A stretch of DNA of 54,051 bases from contig JANYLB010000042.1 in assembly GCA_025363815.1 (NCBI GenBank), forward strand, positions 1 to 54,051. The letters run 5' to 3'. The first letter of the stretch is position 1, and the number at the start of each line of letters is the position of its first letter. Positions 46,659 to 54,051 of this stretch are shown one piece after another. The notes beneath the pieces are model-generated. The model had not been told where the DNA came from. It searched no databases and was given only the letters and a program-made list of their open reading frames with translations. Position numbers and translations under genes: made by a program. This stretch comes from Actinomycetes bacterium. GTDB taxonomy: Bacteria > Actinomycetota > Acidimicrobiia > IMCC26256 > JANYLB01.

Positions 46659-49166
46659 ATGGCCCGGGGACGGTTGCGTATCTATCTCGGTGCTGCCCCG
46701 GGCGTCGGCAAGACGTTCGCGATGCTGAACGAGGGTTGGCGACGCCACCAGCGCGGGACCGACGTCGTCGCGGGCTACGTCGAGACCCACGGGCGTCAGA
46801 ACACCGAAGGGCAGATTCGCGATCTCGAGGTCGTGGCCCGGAGACCCACGCAGTACCGCGGGCGCGAGTTCGAGGAGATGGACCTCGACGCGGTACTCGC
46901 ACGCAAGCCCAAGATCGCGTTGGTGGACGAGCTTGCGCACACCAACGTTCCCGGTTCGCGCAACGAGAAGCGATGGCAGGACGTCGACGAGTTGCTGGAT
47001 GCCGGGATCGACGTGATCTCGACCGTTAACATTCAGCACCTCGAGTCGGTCAACGACGTGGTCGAGCGGATCACCGGGGTACGACAGCACGAGACGATCC
47101 CCGATGAGATCGTGCGTAAGGCCGAGCAGGTCGAGGTGGTCGACATGACGCCCGAGGCGCTTCGCCGTCGCATGGCCCACGGCAACATCTACTCGGCTGA
47201 GCGGGTCGATGCCGCGCTCGGCAACTACTTCCGACCGGGCAACCTTGCCGCGCTCCGCGAGCTCGCGCTTCTCTGGGTCGCCGACAAGGTCGACGAGAAT
47301 CTCCAGGCATACATGGAGGAGCACGGGATCGACGCGACCTGGGAGACGCGTGAACGCGTCGTGGTCGCGCTGACCGGAGGACCGAGCAGTGAGGATCTGA
47401 TCCGTCGGGCGTCGCGCATGGCGGTGCGCACGCGGGGCGAGCTGATCGGCGTGCACGTGAGCGCGAGTGACGGACTTGCCGGGCCTCCGGCGGAAGGCCT
47501 GGCGGCCCACCGCCTGCTGCTCGAACAGCTCGGCGGGACGTACCACGAAGCAGTCGGCGAGGACATCGGGACGGCGCTGGTGCGATTCGCCCAGGCAGAG
47601 CGCGCGACGCAACTCGTGATCGGCGCCACGCACCGGTCACGCTGGTCGGAGCTGAGCCGCGGCTCGATCATCTCGCGGGTGCTGCGCCAGGCCGGGCCGA
47701 TCGACGTGCACGTCATCTCGAGCGGTCGTGGCGCGGAATCGGAAGAAACCACGACGACCGTCCGACGCCGACGCGTGGTGCTGTCGACGCGTCGCCAGGT
47801 CATCGGGTGGACCGCCGCCGTCGCCGGCCCGCTATTCCTGACGCTCGTCATGGCGAACCTGCGTGCGTTGCTCTCACTGCCGAGCGAGCTTTTGCTGTAC
47901 CTGCTCATGGTCGTGGTCGCCGCGGCCGTGGGCGGACTTCGCCCCGCCCTGTTCGCGAGTGGCTCGGGGTTCCTCCTTGGGAATTGGTACTTCACTCCTC
48001 CCGAGCACACGTTCACCATCTCCGAGGGCGAGAACGTGCTCGCGTTCGCCATCTTCCTCGTCGTCGGCGCGGTGGTGAGCATGCTGGTGACGACGGCGGC
48101 CCGTCGTTCCTCTGAAGCGGCTCGAGCGAACGCCGAAGCAACCGCGCTGGTCCGGCTCGGCGCGGGGCTGCTCAGTGAAGGAGATCCACTTCCCGCGCTG
48201 ATGACCCACCTTCGCACGACGTTCGAGGTCGACTCCGTCGCGGTGCTGCGTCGCGAGGGGGCCGGGTGGCGGGTCGAGAGCTCCGCCGGAGAGCCGGTGC
48301 CGCAACGTCCGGAAGCGGGCGCGCTCAGTGTGCCTCTAGACGAGCAGATGCAACTAGTCGTCATGGGGGAAGGGCTGGATGAGACCGACCTGAGTGTGCT
48401 GCGCGCGTTCACCGGGCAGCTCTCGCTCGCGCTCGAGAGCCGTCAGCTCCGGGCTGAGGCCGCGGTCGCCGAAGGATTCGCCGAGGCCAACGATCTGCGC
48501 ACGGCGCTCCTCGCCGCGGTGTCGCATGACCTACGCACGCCGCTCGCGTCGATCAAGGCGTCGGCGACGAGCTTGTTGCAGCACGACGTCGAGTGGACCC
48601 CCGAAGCGACGACTGAGTTCCTGGAGACGATCGACGAAGAGGCCGACCGCCTCACCTCCCTGGTGGGCAACCTCCTCGACATGAGTCGACTCAGCGCGGG
48701 CGCGTGCGACCTGGTGCTCTACGACGTTGGTCTCGAGGAGATCGTTGGGCGCGCCGTATCCGGGACGCTCGAGCGTTCTGACCGCGTGGTCATCGATGTT
48801 TCCGAGACGCTGCCACGGGTTCATGCGGACCCGGGGCTGCTCGAACGCGCCGTCGCGAACGTCATCGAGAATGCCGTGGCGTGGTCAGCCGGAGCGAAGC
48901 CGGTTCGCGTCGAGGCCGGCGTGGTCGGTGATCGTGTTGACCTGCGCATCGTCGATCGAGGTCCTGGCGTCCCGCCGGACCAGCGGGATCAGATCTTCCA
49001 ACCGTTCCAACGTCTCGGTGACCGCGGCGGCGCGGGGGTTGGCCTGGGCCTCGCGGTCGCGCGCGGTTTCGTGGAGATAATGGGTGGGCGGATCTCGGCC
49101 GAAGACACTCCCGGTGGTGGTCTCACCATGGTGATCAGCCTCCCCGCGACCCGGCAGCTCTCGTGA
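46659..49166 (+). CDS. kdpD: KdpD, K+/turgor sensor histidine kinase
   Basis: An 835-residue sensor. The N-terminal KdpD domain has Walker A GAAPGVGKT (11-19) and ALVDELAHTNVPGSRN. A Usp domain follows (VVVALTGGPSSEDLIRRA, then VIGATHRSRW). DUF4118 has four membrane helices near residues 375-490, then a GAF domain. The HisKA phospho-acceptor is His623 in VSHDLRTPLASIK, and HATPase motifs are VIENAVAWSAG, IVDRGPGVPP and GVGLGLAVARGF. It phosphorylates KdpE when K+ is low. The stop overlaps kdpE by GTGA. Confidence 0.95.
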   Translation: MARGRLRIYLGAAPGVGKTFAMLNEGWRRHQRGTDVVAGYVETHGRQNTEGQIRDLEVVARRPTQYRGREFEEMDLDAVLARKPKIALVDELAHTNVPGSRNEKRWQDVDELLDAGIDVISTVNIQHLESVNDVVERITGVRQHETIPDEIVRKAEQVEVVDMTPEALRRRMAHGNIYSAERVDAALGNYFRPGNLAALRELALLWVADKVDENLQAYMEEHGIDATWETRERVVVALTGGPSSEDLIRRASRMAVRTRGELIGVHVSASDGLAGPPAEGLAAHRLLLEQLGGTYHEAVGEDIGTALVRFAQAERATQLVIGATHRSRWSELSRGSIISRVLRQAGPIDVHVISSGRGAESEETTTTVRRRRVVLSTRRQVIGWTAAVAGPLFLTLVMANLRALLSLPSELLLYLLMVVVAAAVGGLRPALFASGSGFLLGNWYFTPPEHTFTISEGENVLAFAIFLVVGAVVSMLVTTAARRSSEAARANAEATALVRLGAGLLSEGDPLPALMTHLRTTFEVDSVAVLRREGAGWRVESSAGEPVPQRPEAGALSVPLDEQMQLVVMGEGLDETDLSVLRAFTGQLSLALESRQLRAEAAVAEGFAEANDLRTALLAAVSHDLRTPLASIKASATSLLQHDVEWTPEATTEFLETIDEEADRLTSLVGNLLDMSRLSAGACDLVLYDVGLEEIVGRAVSGTLERSDRVVIDVSETLPRVHADPGLLERAVANVIENAVAWSAGAKPVRVEAGVVGDRVDLRIVDRGPGVPPDQRDQIFQPFQRLGDRGGAGVGLGLAVARGFVEIMGGRISAEDTPGGGLTMVISLPATRQLS

Positions 49167-49846
49167 GCAGGGTGCTCGTGGTCGACGATGAAGCACCGAT
49201 CCGGCGCGCCCTCGCGATCAACCTGCGCGCCCGGGGCTACGAGGTCGACCTCGCCGAGACAGGGGAGGAAGCACTGGAGCTCGCCGCCAGTCACCATCCT
49301 GATGTCGTCGTGCTCGACCTGGGTCTACCCGGTATCGACGGAGTCGAGGTGATCCTTGGAATCCGCGGTTGGTCGGCGGTGCCGATCGTCGTGCTGTCGG
49401 CTCGGGACGCGGAAGCGGCGAAGGTTGCCGCGCTCGACGCAGGCGCCGATGACTACGTCACCAAGCCGTTCGGGATGGACGAGCTCCTCGCCCGGCTTCG
49501 AGCCGCGCTCCGACGAGCGACGCCCGGCGATGGTGAGGCGACCATCGAGACGCCTGATTTCGCACTCGACTTCTCGGCTAAGCGCGTGCATGGACCTGAT
49601 GGCGAGATCCGACTCACACCGACGGAGTGGCATCTCGTGGAGGTCCTGGCGCGCAACCCGGGCCGGCTCGTCTCGCAGCGCCAGCTTCTTCAAGAGGTCT
49701 GGGGACCCGACTACGGCGAGGAGACGAACTATCTCCGGGTCTTCATGGCCCAGGTCCGTCGCAAGCTCGAGCCGGAGCCGTCGCGCCCGCGGTACTTCAT
49801 CACCGAGCCCGGCATGGGCTACCGCTTCGAACCTACGAGCGGTTGA
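49163..49846 (+). CDS. kdpE: KdpE, response regulator of the kdp operon
   Basis: A 227-residue OmpR-family regulator. The receiver has the acidic pair Asp8-Asp9, phospho-acceptor Asp52 (VVVLDLGLPG) and the conserved Lys in DDYVTKPFG. The winged helix contains LTPTEWHLVEVLARNPGRLV and NYLRVFMAQVRRKLE. Activated KdpE should switch on the kdp promoter upstream of the DUF4118 gene. It is coupled to kdpD by a GTGA overlap. Confidence 0.95.
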   Translation: MSRVLVVDDEAPIRRALAINLRARGYEVDLAETGEEALELAASHHPDVVVLDLGLPGIDGVEVILGIRGWSAVPIVVLSARDAEAAKVAALDAGADDYVTKPFGMDELLARLRAALRRATPGDGEATIETPDFALDFSAKRVHGPDGEIRLTPTEWHLVEVLARNPGRLVSQRQLLQEVWGPDYGEETNYLRVFMAQVRRKLEPEPSRPRYFITEPGMGYRFEPTSG

Positions 49847-49862
49847 ATCGGCTCGTCGCGAT

Positions 49863-50552
49863 CTACGGCGCGAGCCACACCCGGAGCGGGCCGATCCCGG
49901 AGAAGCCCTGACGGCAGGCTGCCTCGAGCTCGGCTCCTGATTCGTACCCGACGATCGGCACGTTCGGGAACGCGTCCGCCACGGTCGCGACACAGCACGC
50001 CCAAGCCTGTTCGCGGTCGCCATCGGTGAAGAAGTTCGTGACGCCGACCACTCCGTGATCGTGGTTCGCGATCGCACCGGAACGGAAGCCGCGCCCGTTC
50101 CGTTCGCCGAAGACGGTGACGGAGTCGATCTCCAGGAGCGCGGGCGCGAACGTAGGTGTGGGTGACTCGCCGTCGCTCCACGCGTCTTCCCAGATCTCGA
50201 GGTCCGCCGGCATGGTCACCGCCGACCAGGAATCGCAGCCACCCGTCGTCGGCAGCGGCGCTTCGTGTTGGATCCACTGCGCGTCGAACAACACCTGGAA
50301 CCCGGCCGGGGCGAGGTCGAGGGTCGCGAAGCTGTCCTTCACCGAGCAACCCGAGGAGCTGTCGACGCGTCGGAGCAGCTCGTAGGCAGGTGCGGTGGGT
50401 GTGAGGGTGATCGCGTCGGGATACAGCGGCGGCGTGCGGACCGCACTCGTCCAGTGGTCGGCGCCGATCGCACCCACGATGTCGTGGGTGCGACAGAAGT
50501 TGTCGCACCACGACGCGTTGTTTCGTACGGCGATCTCGACCTCGCTGAGCAT
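49863..50552 (-). CDS. GNAT-like protein of unknown function
   Basis: A 229-residue soluble protein. The second half has the flavour of a GNAT fold (HDHGVVGVTNFFTDGDREQA, then FPNVPIVGYESGAEL and GFSGIGPLRVWL). The acetyl-CoA loop is not clearly canonical. The first half includes ASWCDNFCRTHDI and CSVKDSFATLDLAPAGFQVL. I know similar hypothetical proteins only as uncharacterised actinobacterial ones. It lies alone, converging with kdpE and downstream of a DedA gene on the same strand (9-base gap). Confidence 0.7.
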   Translation of the reverse strand: MLSEVEIAVRNNASWCDNFCRTHDIVGAIGADHWTSAVRTPPLYPDAITLTPTAPAYELLRRVDSSSGCSVKDSFATLDLAPAGFQVLFDAQWIQHEAPLPTTGGCDSWSAVTMPADLEIWEDAWSDGESPTPTFAPALLEIDSVTVFGERNGRGFRSGAIANHDHGVVGVTNFFTDGDREQAWACCVATVADAFPNVPIVGYESGAELEAACRQGFSGIGPLRVWLAP

Positions 50553-50561
50553 GCGCGCTGA

Positions 50562-51251
50562 TCAGTGCTCGAGGTCTTCGTGGAGCTGTGCGGCCATGGC
50601 CTCGGCCTCGGCCTCGGTGAGACGACGGGCGGCTCGGCGGTGGCGGAGCACCTCGATCACAGCGGGCGCGATCGACAGGACGATGATCACCGCAATGATC
50701 GGCAGCAGGTACTTGTCGACGTTGGCAGCGCCGATCTCGTTGCCGAGGATCGCCCCGAGTCCGGTGATGCCGACGGCCCAGAGGAACCCGCCGATCACGT
50801 TGTAGGTGAAGAACGTGCGGTAGTGCATCTTGCCGACACCAGCGAGGACCGGAACGAAGGTCCGCACCACCGGTACGAAACGGGCGAGCACGATCGTCTT
50901 GGGCCCGTGACGTTCGAAGAACTCATCGGCCTTGACCACATACTCCTGCTTGAACAGCCGGGAGTTCGGGCGTCGAAAGATCGATGGACCGACCCGCTTG
51001 CCGAAGAGATAACCGACCTGATCCCCGAGTACCGCGGCGACGAAGCACCCCACCAGGACGACGGGCAGACTCAGCCCGAACTTCCCCTGGGACGCGAGCA
51101 ATCCGGCAGTGAAGAGGAGCGAATCGCCGGGCAGGAAGAACCCGATGAGCAGGCCCGACTCGGCGAAGATCACTGCGAAGAGCCCCAGCATCCCAAAGGT
51201 TTCGAGAAGCTTTTGCGGGTCTATCGCATCGGTGAGTCCGCCAAGCATCAT
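50562..51251 (-). CDS. DedA-family membrane protein
   Basis: A 229-residue protein with about five hydrophobic segments and the SNARE-associated (DedA) signatures: FAESGLLIGFFLPGDSLLF, GDQVGYLFGKRVG, the Arg-rich VLARFVPVVRTFVPVLAG, and FFTYNVIGGFLWAVGI. DedA proteins are thought to move phospholipids or undecaprenyl phosphate across the membrane and often depend on the proton-motive force. Start is one of two adjacent ATGs (51251 or 51248). A -10-like TAGCCT is close upstream on the minus strand. Confidence 0.92.
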   Translation of the reverse strand: MMLGGLTDAIDPQKLLETFGMLGLFAVIFAESGLLIGFFLPGDSLLFTAGLLASQGKFGLSLPVVLVGCFVAAVLGDQVGYLFGKRVGPSIFRRPNSRLFKQEYVVKADEFFERHGPKTIVLARFVPVVRTFVPVLAGVGKMHYRTFFTYNVIGGFLWAVGITGLGAILGNEIGAANVDKYLLPIIAVIIVLSIAPAVIEVLRHRRAARRLTEAEAEAMAAQLHEDLEH

Positions 51252-51298
51252 CAGATGAGGCTAGACGGGTTCAACGGAAATACCCTCCCGCCTCCAGT

Positions 51299-51304
51299 TT
51301 GACA
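51299..51304 (+). promoter_or_regulatory. possible -35 element of topA
   Basis: A perfect TTGACA lies 80 bases upstream of the topA start. A good -10 at the usual distance is not visible, so this is tentative. Confidence 0.2.
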
Positions 51305-51383
51305 GGACCCCGGTCGGTCTGGCATTACGGAAAAGAGGAAGCACCGCTACGGTGACCCCCGACCCGAGCCGAGAGAGAGTGCC

Positions 51384-54051
51384 GTGCCCAAGTCCCTGGT
51401 GATCGTAGAGTCGCCCGCGAAGGCCAAAACCATCAAGGGGTTCCTCGGCGCCGGCTACGAGGTCCTGGCGAGCTATGGCCATGTGCGCGATCTCGAGGCC
51501 AAGGGCCTCAGCGTCGACGTCGACGACCACTTCCGCGTCAACTACGTGGTGTCTCCGCAGAACCGGGCGACGGTCACCAAATTGAAGGCCGCGCTGAAGG
51601 GCGCCGACGAGCTCATTCTCGCGAGCGACGAGGATCGTGAGGGAGAGGCGATTGCCTGGCATGTGCGGGAGGTCCTCAAGCCGACTGTCCCGGTGAAGCG
51701 AATGGTGTTCCACGAGATCACGCCCGAAGCTATCCAGGACGCGATCGACCATCCCCGCGACCTCGACATGAAGCTCGTGGAATCGCAAGAGGGTCGACGC
51801 GTTCTCGACCGGCTCGTCGGATACGAGGTCTCGCCCGTGTTGTGGCGCCGGGTGGGCGGTGCCCGTTCCGCGGGGCGGGTGCAGAGCGTCGCAACCCGCC
51901 TGGTCGTCGAGCGGGAACGGGAACGCATGGCGTTCAACGCGGCCGGCTACTGGGATCTCGATGGCCGCTTCGCTGCTCTCGGCATCGACTTTGGCGCCCG
52001 ACTCGCAGAGCTCGACGGCCGTCGGGTCGCGACCGGGCGCGACTTCGACGCCGCGACGGGTGCGCTCACCGCCGGGTCCGACGTGCGCCATCTCGTCGAA
52101 TCCGATGCGGTAGCGCTCGCCGAAAGATTCGCCGAATCGAGTTTCACCGTCGTCTCCGCGGAATCCAAGCCGTTCTCCGAGCGGCCGAAGGCTCCGTTCA
52201 AGACGACAACGCTGCAGCAGGAAGCGGGCAACAAGCTTCGGTTCAGCGCGTCGCGCACGATGTCGATCGCGCAGGGTCTTTACGAGCGGGGCTACATCAC
52301 CTACATGCGCACCGATTCTGTGCAGCTGTCGCAGCAGGCGCTCGGCGCGGCGCGGACCCAGATCGTCGAGCGGTTCGGCAGCGACTACCTGCCGCCGCAG
52401 GCCCGTTCCTATACGAACAAGGTCAAGAACGCGCAAGAGGCACACGAGGCCATCCGACCGGCGGGCGCGCAGTTCCGAACCCCCGACTCCGTGGCGAATG
52501 AGCTCAACCGCGACGAGCGGGCCCTGTACGAGCTGGTCTGGATGCGCACGGTCGCGAGCCAGATGACCGATGCCAGGGGCCGAACTCTGACCCTGCGGCT
52601 CGCCGGGGCATCGACCACGAACGAGCAGGCGATCTTCCGGACGTCGGGCCGTACGTACGAGTTCCTCGGGTTCCGCAAGGCCTACGTCGACGTGAGCGAA
52701 GCACCGGCGAGTGACGATGCCGAGGCCAATCTCCCCGGGGTCACCGAGGGCGACGCGGTGGCGTGCCGTGGGATCGATCCGTCTGGGCACACAACCCAGC
52801 CGCCGGCCCGGTACACCGAGGCCAGCCTGGTTGCGGAGCTGGAGCGGCGCTCGATCGGACGGCCGTCGACATACGCCTCGATCATCGACAAGATCACGAA
52901 CGAGCGCGGCTACGTGTGGAAGAAAGGCACGGCCCTCGTTCCCTCGTGGACGGCGTTCGCCAAGATCCAGCTGATGGAGCGGTACTTCGGGCATCTCGTC
53001 GACTACGGCTTCACGGCGGCGATGGAAGAGGCGCTCGACGAAGTCGCAGCCGGGCGGGCCGAGGCCGAGAAGTGGCTCCACGCGTTCTACTTCGGGAACG
53101 GTCACGAGGGGTTGAAGGAGCTCGTCTCCGACGAACGCCTCGCGAAGATCGACAAGAGCGAGGTGAACGCGGTCCGCATCGGTGCGGATGCCGCGGGCAA
53201 CGAGATCATCGTCCGAGTTTGGAACAACGGCGAGACCCTCCACCGGCTCGACGAGAAGGCGCCGCTTCCGGCCGACCTCGAACCCGACGTGCTGACCGTC
53301 GAGCTGGCAGAAGAGCTATTGGCCAAGGGCGCCGCGGGTCCGCGTGAGCTCGGCGTGGACCCGGAGACGGGTGAGAAGGTCCTCGCGCTGAACGGTCGGT
53401 TCGGTCCGTTCGTGCAACTCGGCGAAATCGCCGAGGGCTCCAAGAAGAAGCCACCGCGAGCGTCGCTGTTCTCCTCGATGGACCCCGACACGGTCAGCCT
53501 CGACGAAGCGCTGCAGCTGCTCTCGCTGCCGCGGGTTGTGGGCGCCGACGAGGCCGATGTCGAGATAACCGCCCAGAACGGTAGGTACGGGCCCTACCTC
53601 AAGAAGGGGACTGACAGCCGCAGCCTCGAGTCCGAAGGCCAGCTGTTCTCGATAACCCTCGAAGCCGCGGAAGCGATCTTCGCCCAGCCCAAGACGCGCC
53701 GCGGCCAGCAGACCAAGGCGCCCCTGGCCGAGCTCGGCACGCACCCGGATTCGGGTGCTCCCATACGGGTGCTCGACGGCCGCTTCGGGCCCTACGTCAC
53801 TGACGGCACTACCAATGCCACGGTGCGTCGGGGTATGGATCCGACGACCCTGACCCTTGACGACGGGGTCGAGCTCCTACGAGAACGGGCAGCGCGCGGA
53901 CCGGCGAAGAAGACCGCAAAGCGCGCGACGAAGACGACCAAGAAGAAGCCGACCAAGAAGAAGGCGACCAAGACGGTCGTGAAGCAGACGACGAAGCGGG
54001 TAGTGAAGAAGAAGTCGGCGAAGCGCAAGGCCGTCAAACGCGCGACCGACC
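51384..54051 (+). CDS. topA: DNA topoisomerase I, 3' end outside window
   Basis: At least 889 residues of a type IA topoisomerase that relaxes negative supercoils; the frame is open to the window end. The Toprim domain begins VIVESPAKAKTIKGFLG and includes ASDEDREGEAIAWH. The active-site Tyr is Tyr307 in GYITYMRTDS. PKAPFKTTTLQQEAGNKL and RPSTYASIIDKI are also conserved. Zinc-finger Cys are absent. Instead, C-terminal repeats (NGRFGPFVQLG, NGRYGPYLKKG and DGRFGPYVTDG) lead to a tail rich in Lys and Arg (AKKTAKRATKTTKKKPTKKK), as in actinobacterial enzymes. GTG 51384 follows a GAGAGAG run. Confidence 0.96.
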   Translation, partial: MPKSLVIVESPAKAKTIKGFLGAGYEVLASYGHVRDLEAKGLSVDVDDHFRVNYVVSPQNRATVTKLKAALKGADELILASDEDREGEAIAWHVREVLKPTVPVKRMVFHEITPEAIQDAIDHPRDLDMKLVESQEGRRVLDRLVGYEVSPVLWRRVGGARSAGRVQSVATRLVVERERERMAFNAAGYWDLDGRFAALGIDFGARLAELDGRRVATGRDFDAATGALTAGSDVRHLVESDAVALAERFAESSFTVVSAESKPFSERPKAPFKTTTLQQEAGNKLRFSASRTMSIAQGLYERGYITYMRTDSVQLSQQALGAARTQIVERFGSDYLPPQARSYTNKVKNAQEAHEAIRPAGAQFRTPDSVANELNRDERALYELVWMRTVASQMTDARGRTLTLRLAGASTTNEQAIFRTSGRTYEFLGFRKAYVDVSEAPASDDAEANLPGVTEGDAVACRGIDPSGHTTQPPARYTEASLVAELERRSIGRPSTYASIIDKITNERGYVWKKGTALVPSWTAFAKIQLMERYFGHLVDYGFTAAMEEALDEVAAGRAEAEKWLHAFYFGNGHEGLKELVSDERLAKIDKSEVNAVRIGADAAGNEIIVRVWNNGETLHRLDEKAPLPADLEPDVLTVELAEELLAKGAAGPRELGVDPETGEKVLALNGRFGPFVQLGEIAEGSKKKPPRASLFSSMDPDTVSLDEALQLLSLPRVVGADEADVEITAQNGRYGPYLKKGTDSRSLESEGQLFSITLEAAEAIFAQPKTRRGQQTKAPLAELGTHPDSGAPIRVLDGRFGPYVTDGTTNATVRRGMDPTTLTLDDGVELLRERAARGPAKKTAKRATKTTKKKPTKKKATKTVVKQTTKRVVKKKSAKRKAVKRATD

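Noticed and set aside
43597-47633. Long minus-strand open frames antisense to kdpA, kdpB, kdpC and kdpD
   Set aside because: They are composition shadows of the kdp genes and have no domain-like sequence.
51261-53243. A 660-residue open frame antisense to topA
   Set aside because: The plus strand encodes an unmistakable topoisomerase I. The antisense frame is a GC-skew shadow.
1-54051. tRNA, rRNA, CRISPR, insertion sequence or prophage
   Set aside because: I looked for TPsiC-like GGTTCGA motifs in intergenic gaps, regular spaced repeats, transposase-like frames and terminal inverted repeats, and found none that hold up.

Overview
The window reads as a chromosomal segment of a high-GC actinobacterium. 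The evidence is a WhiB protein, an orphan GlnR-type regulator beside two type I glutamine synthetases and GlnE, an Rv3660c-like CpaE/Tad cluster next to a DUF1998 helicase, a CeoB/CeoC pair, and a topoisomerase I with a Lys-rich tail. Acidimicrobiia is my best guess, but no rRNA or tRNA gene is visible to confirm it. I saw no insertion sequence, prophage, CRISPR array or attachment site. Genes are dense, starts and stops often overlap (ATGA, GTGA, TGATG), and no gene-free stretch exceeds about 300 bases.

Layout. 1-2733: the tail of an NfeD-like membrane protein, a WhiB regulator, and a NUDIX/metallo-beta-lactamase pair. 2744-5639: Fe-S and redox genes (Mrp/ApbC ATPase, SufR-like sensor, A-type carrier, PrxQ peroxiredoxin). 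5900-8704: a Tat-type thioredoxin-fold lipoprotein divergent from an unusually short 2Fe-2S/molybdopterin fusion, then a 47-residue membrane protein. 8706-17773: nitrogen control (GlnR-like regulator, GlnA2, GlnA1, a Ser/Thr-rich exported protein, GlnE) and glutamine-dependent NAD synthetase. A GlnR-like box lies between the divergent glnA genes. 17781-25597: an EamA transporter, a three-gene ferritin-like operon under an 18-bp palindrome, an ABM-domain protein, a group 2-like sigma factor with DnaA-box-like motifs upstream, an aldo/keto reductase, a tiny DLW-39-like peptide, and a PLP enzyme coupled to a HAD-IB phosphatase.

25737-33089 is a Tad pilus/secretion cluster (CpaE-like, TadA, TadB, TadC, Flp pilin, TadE, TadE-like) followed by a chagasin-like inhibitor lipoprotein and an MrfA-like helicase. 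33165-34744 holds an LCP-family enzyme translationally coupled to a lipoprotein. 34752-49846 is dominated by potassium and proton homeostasis: CeoC/CeoB RCK proteins, a KimA-like K+ importer, an OB-fold protein, a K+-independent H+-pyrophosphatase, and a complete kdp operon (DUF4118 protein, 56-residue membrane peptide, KdpF, A, B, C, D, E). 49863-54051 has a GNAT-like protein, a DedA protein and topA, which runs off the end of the window.

Nitrogen control (GlnR regulating GlnA, GlnE adenylylating GlnA1) and potassium control (Kdp, KimA, CeoBC, pyrophosphatase) are the two functional themes. A recurring feature is a -10-like hexamer 6-9 nt before a start codon that has no Shine-Dalgarno sequence, which suggests many leaderless transcripts. 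The least explained parts are the ferritin-like operon with its palindrome, the shortened molybdo-hydroxylase fusion, and the DnaA-box-like cluster before the sigma gene.
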